The notes beneath the pieces are model-generated. The model searched no databases. It was not told the origin of the DNA and saw nothing but the letters and a program-made list of their open reading frames with translations. A program made the translations under genes and the position numbers. 64,000 nucleotides of DNA from positions 11,454,146 to 11,518,145 of the forward strand of contig JALIRH010000018.1 of assembly GCA_023055505.1 (NCBI GenBank), in the 5' to 3' direction. Source of the stretch: Callipepla californica brunnescens (Eukaryota > Chordata > Aves > Galliformes > Odontophoridae). This document shows, piece after piece, positions 1 to 12,257 of this stretch. Numbering within the stretch: position 1 is the stretch's first letter; the number at the start of each line of letters is the position of its first letter.

Positions 1-870
1 AGTTCATATAGAAGAAGGAAGGGATGCCATCCAGAGGGATCCTGATAAACTTGAAAGATGGGCCTTTGTGAAATAAATGAGGTTGAGCAAAACAAAGTGC
101 AAGTTGTGCATTCACATCAGGGTAATCCCAGGTATGTATACAGACTGGGGAAGAACTTCAGAGTAGCCCTGCTTTTAAGGACACAGAGGTCCTGGTAGTT
201 GAAAAACTTCATATGAGTCAGCAGTGTGCACTTGCAGACTGGAAGGCTAAAAGTATCCTCAGTTGCACCAGCAGAGGGGTAGCCAGCAGGGAAAGGGAGT
301 TGATTATCTCTCTCTACTATGCCCTCATGAGTACCATATGGAATACTGCATCTAGCTCTGGGGCCCTCAACACAGTAAAGAGGTGGAGTTTTTGGAGTGG
401 GTCCAGAGGAGGGCTACAAAGACGATAAGAGGGCTGGAGCATCTCTCCTACAAAGACAGGCGGAAGAAGCTAGACTTGTTCCGTCTGGAGAAGAGAAGGC
501 TGCAGGGATACCTCCATTATAGCCTTCCAATATTTAAAGGGAAATTATAAACAGGAGGGAAATCAACTTTTTAATGGTTTGATAGTTATAGGACAAGGGG
601 AAAATGTTTTAAATAATGCAAAAAAGATTTAGATTAAATGTCAAGGGGAACTTTTTCACGGAGAAGGTGGTGAGGTACTGGAACAGGCTTCCCAGAGAGG
701 TTGTGGATGCTCTATCCCTGTGGGTGTTTAAGGCCAGGTTGGATGGGGCTCTGGGCTACCTGATCTAGTACTTGATCTAGTAGTTGTCAACCCTGCCTGT
801 GGCAATAAGGCTGGAGCCTGATGAACCTTGGGGTCCTTTCCACCCCAAGCCACTCTATGTTTCTATGATA
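1..870 (+). mobile_element. CR1 LINE, 3' part (sense +)
   Basis: The sequence follows the end of CR1 ORF2 and the 3' UTR. At about 20-130 it matches the post-RT stretch that in CR1 encodes an RDLD-type motif and a Lys/Cys-rich segment. At 290-350 a degenerate frame reads ERELIISLYYALMS, against the CR1 ERELIVPLYSAL motif. From 650 to 870 it carries the standard CR1 tail: a 'ggaacaggcttcccagagagg' -type stretch, a 'gccaggttggatggg' stretch and the terminal ttctatga repeat. The copy has frameshifts and stops and cannot make protein. Its 5' end lies at or beyond the window edge, so full length is unknown. Assignment is by remembered CR1 consensus; subfamily is not assigned. Confidence 0.9.
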
Positions 871-3574
871 AGATTGATGAATTGCCCTTTCTTTCTAGTA
901 CTGAAACAGAAAAATTCTAACGTGAAATAAGTGTGAAGATTTAAAACAATGACAGTTATTAACCATGGCAAAAATACATTTCCAATTACATATTATCAGA
1001 TTTTGTGGTGCATCCTTGACAATGATAAGTATAATATCTTGAATAAATATTTTTCTGACACACTGTCACTGAAGGCAGATTTAATTCAAGAAAGTCTTCT
1101 GGCTTGTGTTGCACAGAGATCAGATGATGACAGTAAACACAGATAAATTGTATATTAGGAGATTTGAAAAGGCATGCAGTGATATCTTAGAACATTGTAC
1201 GCTGTTTTGTTAGAATCAATGAAAGACTTGTTCAAAAATACATAGTAAGTAGAAAAAAAAAACATCAAAACAAGTTTTGACAGTAATGATCATGCTGATT
1301 TAAGTGAGTCTAAAGAACTAAGAATTTAAAAAATCAAACAATATTTTGTGTAAATTTTCAGATTTATAAAATACTGGGAGTTGTATTTGGTGCTAGTGTG
1401 CAGTGGCATTAAGAACTGTGATAAAAATGAGGTCAGTGTATCTATATCTAAGTGCAAATCTTAGCATAATGACTACAGCAATATACAATTATAATTTTAG
1501 GCATACTGAATTCCCTAAACTAATTAAAAATTATGGTGCAATTGACTATTCTGTCTTTAGAAAGATATTAGTCTGGCTCATTAACAAAATTTGCAAATGT
1601 TGCACATTGCAAGAGCATTCTAAGCATCCTATTGCAATTAAAAAAAAAAAAAAGAACAAAAGTTACCATTTATCTAACAAAGCATATGACCACTAATTAT
1701 TCTTGAAAGAAATCATCAGTGCAACAGATTGGTGTATTGTTTGAACTAGAAAAAAATTATTCTCCAGCTCAGACAGCTGCATTATTTGGGTACTTCTTTT
1801 CCTACTCTAGATGCAAGTAATCAGTGGAACTTTCCCTTTTCAGTACTCCTTACAGAGTTTATTTTATGAAAGACCTTTGACAAAGAGGATAATGTAAAAT
1901 ACTATTATTTGCCACACAGTTCGTTGACATATACTCTCCCACCAAGCCATAATTTAAGAGTACAAAAGAAATAACAGAGAATGTATTTATAAGACACTCG
2001 TGGCAGTTGGATAACAGCTCCCACCTGTGCATTTGAAAAATTTCTTTCAATCCATTTTTCAGTTCAGACAGTGATGCAGCTGTATTTTTATTATTTCTGA
2101 TACTAGGGATGAAATTTCATGTTATATAGGTGTGTGCCCTGGTGGCCCTAATCAGGCAAACTCTTATCAGTGGCTGATGGAATGATCTGTCACATGGTGA
2201 TAGTGTTTGATTCAGAGCTACTGGATTTGCTTCCGCTTGCAGCTCAGAACTGTCACAGAAGAGCTGCTTTTTTAAGATCCTTATTACACGCTGAGTTCAA
2301 AAGCCTCGTGAATTATGCTTATGCTTATGATTTTCTGTCCCCTGTGATTACCTACAAGATCTGGCTAATGAGATTTTATTGTTGCAAGTGAGATTCGACT
2401 CTCATTGTGAACCTGTATAAAACTAAATTTCTTCTTAATGTAGTAGATGGAAGATTTTCAGTTCACAACAGTCAGCCTTGGACAAGGCCTTAACCTGTGA
2501 TAGAGGTCCTGTTATAAGAAAACCAATGAAATTCAAAACCTCCCAAAAGAATCCATACCTTCATTATCACTGTCAACTACTAATCATCACTGAAATTTGA
2601 AACAGAAGACATGTAGAGAAAAATTTTAATACAAAGAAGGAATGGAACATCTGTGACTGATTATAGGGATAGGATGAAACTTGAAGACTGATGTTAAGGA
2701 CTAATCTGTAATATTTTTTGAGGAAAATTGTTGATCAAAGTCACCTTCTGAATCTCTCTGTTTTTGGACCTTATGAGATCTCAAAATCATTTTCTTTCCC
2801 AGGTGTTTGCTGGCAAGGCTATGTATCCTTTTGTTTTCTTAATGACTGGTTGTCTACTTCTCTTAACCTTACTGAGTCATTTAAGTCATAATACTTTGTG
2901 TACAGAGTTACTGAAAAGTTTCTTTGAAGAGCTGTATTTTACAAAAATGGAAAAAAAACCCCAAAACTGATTTTAGTGAAAACAGGTCAACACTTCAAGC
3001 AGCAGATTTCATGGTGTTTAGAATAGAATATATGATACACTTCTTTCAGAGTACAGAAACAGCAGCAACAGGAGCAACTCGGAATAGAAATACATACTAA
3101 AGTGAGAAAAAAACCACATTTTTATATCAGTGATAGTTTGGAGAGGAAGGATAAATACATTTCAGTGTTCAAACATATTTTAAATTAAAGTTCTTTTTAC
3201 TATGGCATTCAAATACAATAGCGATGTTCACTTGAATAGAACTCATGTAGAAATATCTGAACTTTCCTTGAAGTCAAAATGATTGATGATGCCTGAGATT
3301 GCATGAAGAATGATTAAGTGGCTGTGAATGCTGTTCTATTGACAGTGCTTGAAACTTGACTTATCTCAGTGGAAAAATAATGGATATATTATTCCACTAA
3401 TCACACAAAGAGCTTTTAAGACATTTCACAAATGATTTGTAACAATGTTTTGCCACATGAGTTTCAGATACTACATTATTATTGTCTATTTATTGTATAC
3501 TGATGCAGATAGGTGTAATTAAGCACAGATAAGCTATTCAAATTTATTGATAAGAAAAAAAAGATCTCTTGGTA
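871..3574. other. AT-rich unique DNA, nothing recognised
   Basis: No repeat, exon or RNA gene is recognised. Open frames here are short and read like AT-rich chance translation (Asn/Lys/Ile/Tyr-rich). The only simple sequence of note is an A run at 1640-1653. Confidence 0.6.
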
Positions 3575-3772
3575 AGAAATGCCATGAGTGGTCAGGCACT
3601 GGAATAGGCTGCCCAGGGAGGTGGTGGAGTCAGTGACCCTGGAGGTGTTCAAGGTACGTTTGGATGTTGTGTTGAGGGACATGGTTTAGTGAGAGCTATT
3701 GGTGATGGGTGAATGGCTGGAGTGGATGATCTTACAGGTCTTTTCCAACCTTGGTGATTCTGTGATTTATTT
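3575..3772 (+). mobile_element. CR1 3' tail fragment (sense +)
   Basis: This is a short 5'-truncated CR1. It shows the 'ggtcaggcactggaatagg' stretch, 'ctgcccagggaggtggtgg', and the tail 'cttttccaaccttggtgat' followed by tctgtgat. It covers only the end of the 3' UTR, with no coding part. Confidence 0.85.
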
Positions 3773-5825
3773 CAGAAATGCTAAGAATTTACTGTGCTTT
3801 ATAGCAATGACCATTCAAATATGTTTTACACAAAACACTTTGATGCCATTTTGACAACATAAGAAATTGATTAAAATGAAAATTACTTTAATTACTTCTT
3901 ATACTGAGATATTACCTCATCAGTGATACAACTTTCACTCCAATTAAGGAGCATACAAATGCTTTGCAGAGCTGGCCATGAAGATTTTTACAGTACTATT
4001 TCAGCTACAAGTTATGACTGAAAAATCTTATTAGAAAGGTACAGGAGTTCTTTTTAGTGAAGAATAAGGCTGCAAAATTAAATAACATATCCTGGGGCTT
4101 CTGAAAAAGCCACACTGTGAGTCTATGTCCTCCTCCTATGCAGTGCCAAATGTTAAACTGTTCAGATTTCTTTTAAAAGGTTTTAAAAGGCAGTTTAATT
4201 TTCATTTGTCATAAAATTTCATGCTGTGAACTATAGATTTCTCAAACAGATCCACAATCAGGACAGTTGTCCATGAATCAGAGCCTGAAGAATACAACTG
4301 GTATAAGAGAGAACCTTCTCAATGCTGTTGAGCTAAATCAGCTTCAATTACAAGCCAGAGTCGCAACTGTACACAATAAATAAATAAATAAATAAATAAA
4401 AGTCCATTCTTCCTTTATGCCATAGAATATACATCTTGCTTTTGAATTACCAAAGTGCTATTCCTAATATAGTCACTAGATTTATAAGTTCATCCAGAGA
4501 AGAGAAATTTTGTTTAGTTGGCTAGTGTTTATTTATAATGCTGTTGGTTAGGACTTCAAGCTTTCCAATTTGTACTGAATTTCAATTAAATAATGATTAC
4601 CATTATGCTAGAATGTCCTTTTTATTTATTTATTTATTTTTATTTTCCCTGATTACTAGTTCCTTTTGCTTTTGAACATTGATCTCCAGTCATTTCAGGT
4701 ATCAGGTGAACATTTAAGTTGTTCTTTTCTTCTACAATTTTAAATAAATCCTGTAGAAGATTGGCAACTTCTGATGTCACTGACATTTGATATGCAGACT
4801 AAAATACTTGAGTTTAATTAATTTTAATGTTTGTTTTAACTGTTCATATAGATATTTCTCTCACTCTCACTCCTCTTCACTGTTCTCTGCAACACTTTCT
4901 GTAAGTCCCTGAGAGCTATCACTGTCATAGCATTGTTTACAAGTTTTTATTTGTCAGTCACTGTTCTTTCTAGGCAGCACAAATGACACCTGTCTGTTTT
5001 TCCTGGTTAGGAAACGTAGATGAGGATATGTAGTGCATTTTATGAAAATAATTGACACTGACACATTTCACCAACTAATGTAGTCTTGACCTATATAACA
5101 AAATTGGAATTCAATATTTGGGAAATTAGGTAAATCTTAATTTTGGATTGAAAAAGAGAAATAGTTCTAGATTATGACTTTTCTAACTGTGTGTGATAAT
5201 GTTGACTTCTTTCTTTGTTCTCATTCAGTTTTTTATAGGTAAGTTTGTTTAGCAGCAAAGTGACGAGATCTTGTGTTATTTTATCTTCTTGTCAGATCTG
5301 TTAATTTAATTTGAGATTAAAAAATTGATCTTTTCTGTTTTTTTTTTGTTTTTTTTTTGTTTTTCCCCTTGGCTCACATAATCTTTGATAAGGATTTCTA
5401 AATCAGAATCAACAAAAACATAAATAGAAATGACCTCTACATGAAATAGCATAAAATTCAAAGTACTCCAGTATTAGCAATCATAGAAGTCTACTTTAAA
5501 TAGGAAAGTAGTAATGATTTACATAAAGAATAGTCAGTATGTTAAACAATGAGCTTCATATAACTTCTTTTCTACCACAATTTTCAATGCTCCTACTTAA
5601 AACATCCTCAAACATAAATTTCAACCAGCAGATTAAATTTAATAAGGTGAAAGTAGATATCCTTAAAATATCACTCACAATGCTGCGAGCATTCATGTTA
5701 AGGCAATAACAGAAATCTGCCTCATCTTATTGTATCTCAGTAGATAAAGTATAATAGAGATAGACTGCAAGGTCTGTGAACTCTGCAAGGTTCACAGGCT
5801 TACATATCAATAAAAATCAATATAT
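3773..5825. other. AT-rich unique DNA with simple repeats
   Basis: No gene is seen. It holds an (AAAT)n microsatellite at about 4374-4401, a (TTTA)n tract at about 4619-4643, and a T-rich run interrupted by G at about 5338-5365. Confidence 0.6.
4374..4401. repeat. (AAAT)n microsatellite
   Basis: About six to seven tandem AAAT units are read directly from the sequence. A reverse-complement type TTTA tract lies about 220 bp downstream at 4619-4643. Confidence 0.95.
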
Positions 5826-5924
5826 TCATAGAATTGTAGAATGTTTTGGGTTGTAAAGGACCTCCAATGATCACCTAGCCTTACCATGGGCAGGGATGCC
5901 TTCCTTTAGACCATGGTCATTGGT
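5826..5924 (-). mobile_element. CR1 3' tail fragment (-)
   Basis: It begins with the inverted CR1 terminus (tcatagaattgtagaatg) and continues with the inverted 'ttggaaaggacc..gatca' stretch, here as 'ttgtaaaggacctccaatga'. It stops after about 100 bp. The next CR1 starts 17 bp further on, so this is a separate, older insertion, or the remnant into or beside which the next one inserted. Confidence 0.75.
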
Positions 5925-5940
5925 ATGAAAAAGCACAGAC

Positions 5941-6369
5941 TATAGAATCATTGAATCATAGAATCACCAAGGTTGGAAAAGAGCCACAGAATCACCCAGT
6001 CCAACCATCCACCCATCACCAATAGTTCTCACTAAACCATGTCCCTCAGCACAACGTCTAAATGTTCCTTGAACATCTCCAAGGTCAGTGACTCCACCAC
6101 CTCCCTGGCCAGCCCATTCCAGTGTCTGAACACTCTTTTGGAGAATTATTTCCTAACATCCAGTCTGAATCCCTCCTGGTGTAACTTGAAGCCATTCCCT
6201 CTAGCCATATCACTAGTTACAAGAGAAAAGAGGCTGACCCCCAGCTCACTACAACCTCCCTTCAGACAGGTATAGAGAGCAATAAGGTCTCCCCTAAGCC
6301 TCCTCTTCTCTAGACTGATCAATTCCAGCTCCCTCAGCTACTCATCATAAGGCATGTGCTCCAGACTCC
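5941..6369 (-). mobile_element. CR1 LINE (-), 3' segment of a copy split by an LTR
   Basis: This is the inverted CR1 3' UTR and ORF2 end. It shows 'tagaatcaccaaggttgg', 'ccaacc' near 6001, 'cctccctggccagcccattc', and the 'cctcctcttctctag' region at 6300-6314. It runs to 6369, where the solo LTR interrupts it. The CR1 text resumes at 7117, so the two pieces are one insertion of about 1.5 kb net. Confidence 0.92.
6365..6369. repeat. Target-site duplication, left copy (actcc)
   Basis: The 5-bp actcc here is repeated exactly at 7117-7121 on the other side of the LTR. The host CR1 reads continuously if one copy and the LTR are removed. A 5-bp duplication is what ERVL/class III-type integrations usually leave. 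Confidence 0.85.
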
Positions 6370-7116
6370 TGTGAAGGACACAAACTGTTTTGTTTTCTTT
6401 TGTCTCAAAGCTTGCTTCATAAAGCCTATACTGGTGGTAATCTCTGAACGATAACTTCCAGTTATCTTGATGGATGTCATGGTGCCTCAGTGCCTCTGCT
6501 AATGGTTGTAAATATAAGCAGAAATAGGGGCAAATAGTCTTTTTTGGGGGTATGGCTTGGAGAAGCTGACCACCACAAAAGATGATAATGCTTCTGCATG
6601 GCAATGAAGGCACCATCCCCTGCTGGCTTATCTGTTGGGCCAGATATGTCACACAGAGAGAAAAGAAAAAAACCTGAGAAATGGGAGATAAAAGGCCTTC
6701 ACTGAACCATGGATTTGGAAGAACTCCCGGAAAAGAACTCCTGGAGAAGAACTCCTGAAGAATTCTCTGAGAAGAAAACCTCTGTGGAAGAACCCCCCAG
6801 GGGCCTACTTGCTGCGAAGCTTCCTGGCTCTCTCCCATCACCCGCACTGACCAGAGAGTTCCTGAGATCAATGGACCTACTACAGACCTTGCTGGACACT
6901 ATGGTGGTGATGCTCTCTCCCTCCCTTGGTTTCCGCCAAGTCTCCTTGCTTTTCATCTCTTTTCTACCACCCACCTTCCCTTCCCCATATCCCTAAGCAA
7001 CTAGGATTTGTAATAAACTAGTTGGGCTAACATTTGACCTGCTGTGTCTTAACCTCACACCGGGTATACACATAATCAAAGAACCACATCTCTCTCCTTT
7101 ATATTGGAGCGTGACA
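6370..7116 (+). mobile_element. Solo LTR of an avian endogenous retrovirus (sense +)
   Basis: A 747-bp block interrupts a CR1. It begins TGTGAAGG, ends GTGACA (TG...CA termini), and is bracketed by actcc on both sides. Visible LTR parts are a TATA-like agataaaagg at 6686-6695, a polyadenylation signal aataaa at 7012-7017, and a short downstream segment consistent with U5. This gives sense + and a tentative U3-R-U5 order. The block 6716-6800 holds imperfect repeats of a gaagaactcctg-type unit. There is no gag, pol or env, so it is a solo LTR left by LTR-LTR recombination. A 95-codon frame at 6709-6996 lies wholly inside it and is not recognised as a known protein. The exact family is not assigned. 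Confidence 0.85.
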
Positions 7117-8195
7117 ACTCCTCACCAGTTTAATTGCCCCTCTCTGCACATGCTCCAGGGCTTCAATGTCTTTCTTTCAGAGAGATACCCAAAACTGAAC
7201 ACAGTACATGAGGTGCAGCCTCACCATTGCTACAAGGGGACAATTACTTCCCAACTCCTGCTAGTAGCAATATTCTGATACAAGCCAGGATGTCACTGGC
7301 CTTTTTGGCCACCTGGGCACACTGCTGGCTCATGTTCAGCTGAGTATCAACCAATACCCCCAGGTCTGTTTCCTCTACACAGTCTTCCAGACACTCTGCC
7401 CCAAGCTTATAGCATTGCCTGGTGTTCTTGTGGCCAAAGTGCAGGACCCAGCATTTGGTCTTACTGAAGCTCATCCCATTGGCTTCAGCCCAGCAATCCA
7501 ACCTGTCCAGATCCCTCTGTAGGGCCTCGCTACCCCCAGGCAGATTGATACTTCCAGCCAATTTTGTGTCATCTGCAAATTTACTGAGGGTGCACTCAAT
7601 GCCCTTATTCAGGTCATCAAGAATGATATTGAAGAGGACAGGACCCAGTACCAATCACTGGAGAATACCAGTTGTGATCAGTCACCAGCTGAATTTAACT
7701 CCATTCACCACCACTCCCTGGGCCCAAAACTCCAGCCAGTTATGCAGCCAAGAGTATACCTGTACAGGACACGGGCTGCCAGCTTCTGCAGGAGAATACT
7801 GTTGGAGACAGTGTTAAAGGCTTTGCTGAAGTCTAGGTAGACTACATCAACAGCCTTTCCCTCATCCACCAGACTGGTCACTAGATCATAGAAGGAGATC
7901 AGGTTGATCAAGCAGGACCTGCCCTTTGAGAGCCCCTGCTGGCTAGGCCTGATCACTTGGTTGTCTCACACATACTGCTTGATCTCTCTCAAGACAATCT
8001 GCTCCATAACCTTCTCTGGCACTGAGGTCAGGCTAACAGGCCTGTAGTTCCCCAGATCCTCCTTACAACCCTTCTTGTAGGTGGAAGTCATAATGGCAAG
8101 TCTCCAGTCTTCTGGGATCTTACCAGTCAACAAGGAGAGCTGATAGATGATGGAAAGTGGCTCAGATATCACCTCCACCAGTTCCCTCAGTACTC
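7117..8195 (-). pseudogene. CR1 ORF2 reverse-transcriptase remnant (-)
   Basis: This continues the CR1 interrupted at 6369. On the minus strand, three successive frames carry RT pieces in the right order. At 8178-7966 there is a stretch with NYRPVSLTSVPEKVMEQIV. At 7956-7705 there is SKGRSCLINLISFYD and motif A as YLDFSKAFNTV, where the usual AFDTV has become AFNTV. At 7654-7244 there is [13 protein letters not shown] and the catalytic motif C region FADDTKLAG. In CR1 elements ORF2 encodes an apurinic-type endonuclease plus RT that reverse-transcribes the element RNA at the target. Here the endonuclease is absent (5' truncation near 8195) and frameshifts and stops separate the RT blocks, so it is dead. 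The CR1-Jockey clade assignment is firm; the subfamily is not assigned. Confidence 0.92.
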
Positions 8196-9252
8196 TTGGA
8201 CTCTGTATTACCTTTGTATTTTCCTGCCCTTGTTATAGTCCCCTGGTAAGATGAGAAAGAAATTCTGTGAGTAATTTATATTCTCTGTGCTTTTCATCAT
8301 AGCATGGACACCATCTGACAAACATTCTCACTCTGAAGAGAAACAATCTTGGCATTCTCAGTTAATTAACCCATATTTAGAATGAAGGATATGGGGGAAG
8401 TGCAACACCGTATCACATAATTTGAGTTTATGATGGTTTCCATGGTTGTAATATTCAATAGATCAGTCTTGTACCAGAGCAATAACTATAGTCACAGCTT
8501 CTCCAGTGCTCCTTAGACCCTGTGAAGCCTATTTCCTTTTTTGCTTGAATATCTAGTAACAGCTAGGGGTGTACTTTGTACTGTTTAAAATTCATTGTAT
8601 ATGTGAGTTTTCCATACCTACAGTTTCCATAAAGGCTGTAGGTTTCAAAGGGAAAAATCAATACAGTGCTCGTTGAAGTGAGTGCGTGAGCTATTTACTT
8701 CAAGTTGTGTAAACTGGGACACTTAGGTATCTTTGAGCCAAACTGAATGAATTCCTAAATCCCACACTGACGAAGACTGCTATCTGCCTTTTTCCTCCTC
8801 TCAGCATTTTTATTTCTAATTATCAACTAAATCTTCAGTAGAAGAAAGTATTCTTGATTATATTTTTGCAAGAAAATTTTTAATTTAGATTTTTTTAAAT
8901 TTCCTTTAAAAATATTTTGGAAATTCCTTACTGTTTCTATTTAATATAACAAGCTTGTGCACTTCAATAGCTTTAGAAACGTTTTTGCAGTGAAAACATA
9001 CCCAGAAGAGAAAAGAAAAATACTCTGTCATTAGCAAATGTTTATAAAATATTTTTCATCCTTCAAGATCCCTCAACTATTTTAAAAATGTGGCTCTAGT
9101 CCTGAAATTATTATCATATTTCCTAAGACTTGAAATCTTTGTGTGTAATGAGGCAAGCCACACATTTACTGGTAAAGTGCGTAAATATTCATGGAACTGA
9201 GATTTACCTGTACAGTTTTATCTCCAGAGCTAAAACACTTGAATTTTAGAAT
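8196..9252. other. AT-rich unique DNA, nothing recognised
   Basis: No repeat or exon is recognised. It separates the 5'-truncated end of the long CR1 from the next CR1 fragment. Confidence 0.55.
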
Positions 9253-9600
9253 AGAATCAGGTAGAATTATAGAACCATAGGATCATGGAATGGCTTTGGT
9301 TGGAAGGGACCTCAAAGATCATCAAGTCCAACTGCCTGAACACTTTGAGACTAACCAAAAATTAAAATATATTAACAAGGTCATTATCCAAATACCTCTT
9401 GAACACTGATAGGCATTGAGCTGCAATTATATTTCTAGGAAACCTCTTCCAACATTTGAACATCCTCATAGTAAAAACCTTTTTTCTAATGCTCAGTTTC
9501 AGCCTCCCCTGGGACAATTTTGTACTGTTTTCACATGTCCTGTCATTCTTTCTTCCAGAAGTTGTAAAGATCAACAAGGTTAGACTTCTTTTCCCAGACT
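9253..9600 (-). mobile_element. CR1 3' fragment (-), diverged
   Basis: It starts with the inverted tail 'tatagaaccataggatcatg', followed by 'ttggttggaagggacctc' and 'atcatcaagtccaactgcc'. It continues through a diverged 3' UTR/ORF2 end (9440-9560 has inverted 'aaaccttttttctaatgctc' and 'cagcctcccctgg'). It is more diverged than the 6-8 kb copy, so probably older. No intact coding. Confidence 0.85.
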
Positions 9601-12257
9601 AGGCAGAAGAACTGTTCCTCGCCTCTCCTCACAGGACATGCCTATCAGATCTTAGTTGTCTGAAACTACAATTTGGCTGGAGAGCTTGGATTTCCTACAG
9701 TCACTTCTCCCAGGATTTTCTGCTTAGTCTATTTGAAGAACAAAACATAGACTCAATTTGCAGAGTGGAAACAGAAACACATACTAATTTTTCACTTTTT
9801 TCTTTTTCCTTCTAGAAAACGTCTCACATAATTTAACAGGTGGAGTACCAATGAGGCAGATCATAACAATAAGGTTATGACAGTGGAAATTTTAGGAAGG
9901 TGAATATTCTTTCATTAAAAATTTCAAAGGAAAAATATAATAATAATAGAGCCTACAAATGGTGAGATGTTTTCACATGACATAAAACAAGCATCAGATT
10001 TCTGCACTGAGTTAGTTGTAGGAAGACGTTTTTTGTTACAGTTGTGATTTCTATTAATTTAAGAAAAAGCTTCAAGATTCCTAAGTCTGAACAACCTGTT
10101 TTGCAATCTGTTTGTTAAATTACAAAATGATTTCAAATTTGTGAAAATAAACATTGAAATGTAGCAGTGTTTTGTGTCAACACAACTTTATAGGGAAATG
10201 TCATCTAGCCCGGTAAACCGTTGACACTGGCAGGTACAGAAACATTCTAAATGAAATGTTAGCTTCAATATTATTTCACTTTGAAAACCACTCACATGAT
10301 CTAATTTGATCAACTTGTATATAATATACCACTGACTAAGTAGGATGAATGCATGGTCTTTCCATGTGGGTATTTTTTATACTTTTAAACTTACCTTTGC
10401 AGTATATTATCTACCAGGAAAGTAATAAGAAATTACAATTTTAAGTCCTCCTATCCATCTGCAAGCCAAAGAAGTTACACAAATGTAAGGAAAAATAAAT
10501 CAACAAATAGTTCATTCCTATTCACCTTGCTCTTGGATATTTTAATGATAAATAGTAAATTTATAAAGACCTATATAATTTCAAGTTTCCTCACAACCTC
10601 GAAGACGTCAGAACATTTTTTGTGGTTTTATTTGAAGACAAAATATATTATTAACTTTTCAGGAAATAAGTTTTGTTGTTGTTGTTGTTGTTGTTGTTTT
10701 CTGTGGGAAATAATTTTAGCCAGTAAAATACTTTTTTAAAACTGAAAGATGTTAAAGTTTATAGTCTTTATATTTCAACAGATAAGATTCTTCTTTGGAG
10801 GAAAAAAAAACTGATTTTTTTTTTTGTTAAAGGTGCTAAAAATCTATCTGAATTATACCAGCTTCAAGATAAGAACTGTGATTCATTTATATTTAATTTA
10901 TAATCAGGTTTACAGTAATAGAATATGAAAATTAATTTATCAATCTATTAATGATGTAGAGACTGAACCTTGACAGCAAACTATGCTCTAGATTTGTGCA
11001 AGGGGACACTAGAAATCAGCGTAAGAAGAGGATATTAAGATAAAGAATTTCAAACGTTTAAAATTTTGCAGATAGTTTGGAATGTGGATAATCACAGCAA
11101 ATGAGGTATATTTGCCTAATTATCTACATACTATCACATACGTCTTTGCCTTTCTCATTTTTCTTGCAATCTAGCATTTTCTGTTTTTGCAGAAAGCCAT
11201 GGTAGCTAGACAGGTACCTTTGAAGTGCTTGTTCTACACAATTTTAGGGCTAACAAGCTCATGACTAAAATCTTCTTTAGTCAGCTCTTGATAGAAATAT
11301 AGTGGGAAGCATGAGCTTGTTGATTCTCTTCTTTAATGAGAAGTTCCAGAAGGCCATTCCTTAAAACTTCAGGAAAATTTTTCCTGTGAGGCTAGTGACT
11401 GGTGTAAATTTGTGAAGTAAGGGGCTTGAATGTAGATGATTTTTTTATGGCTAAATTCCAGTAACCAGTTATGATCTACGTGAATATATAATGTTAGTGA
11501 AAAGGATTTAGTTTATTCTTCGCTTCCTATGGATAACATCATGGTATCAACAAACTGATAACTGAAACTTAGAAAAACCTCAAACAATCACATCATTGAC
11601 CTTAAACACGTTTTAGAGCACAAACAAACAAAGAAAAAAACCAAATAAATAATATTTTCACCCCTGTACTACCTACAGACTTAAAATTCAGAAATCGGAA
11701 TTGTACTTACATATCATTATGTTGAATGTTATATATGATTTTAGAAAACTCAATTTAAGTCAGCAATGAGAAAATATTCATGAAAGTCTAACAACATATG
11801 TGGTACTGATTTTGTTTATTTCATTTATACACAAATTCAATTTTGATTTACAAAAGCTTTGTTTCAAATGCTCCAAAAGTTATCTAGCACAGTTTTAGAT
11901 GTTTATACCTATTCATGAATACAGCAAAACTCTGGCTGAAGCAGGCCATCCAGTATCATTTGCTTCAATTAAACATACAGTTCATACGCTCAGCAACCAA
12001 CAAGATGAAAATCCATTTCAGCAGACCCTAGATGCCCTGACTAGGCATACAGGCCAGTATCTTTCACCAAAATGAACTATTCACAATGTTACCCATCACC
12101 CTGAAACAGTCTCTGTTAATAACACTGTTTTGCAACTTGGAAACCAGAGCCAAAGAAAGTTTGAAATTACTTCATTTACAGATACACCAAAGAATTGCTA
12201 AATAAGAACCTTGTATATAAGTTCACTTTTCTGACTGCAAACCCTGTTTCCTATGTA
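9601..12257. other. AT-rich unique DNA, nothing recognised
   Basis: There is no recognised gene or transposon. It includes a (TTG)n tract at about 10674-10697, which makes a poly-Cys chance frame, plus short A and T runs. Confidence 0.6.
10674..10697. repeat. (TTG)n microsatellite
   Basis: Eight or so tandem TTG/GTT units are read directly. They are translated as a Cys run in one frame, with no support for coding. Confidence 0.95.

Noticed and set aside
6338..6871. 177-codon minus-strand open frame
   Set aside because: It runs across the junction between the CR1 and the solo LTR and is antisense to the LTR, so it cannot be an ancestral gene of either element.
10527..10739. Poly-Cys open frame
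   Set aside because: The Cys run is a translated (TTG)n microsatellite. The remainder is AT-rich chance sequence.
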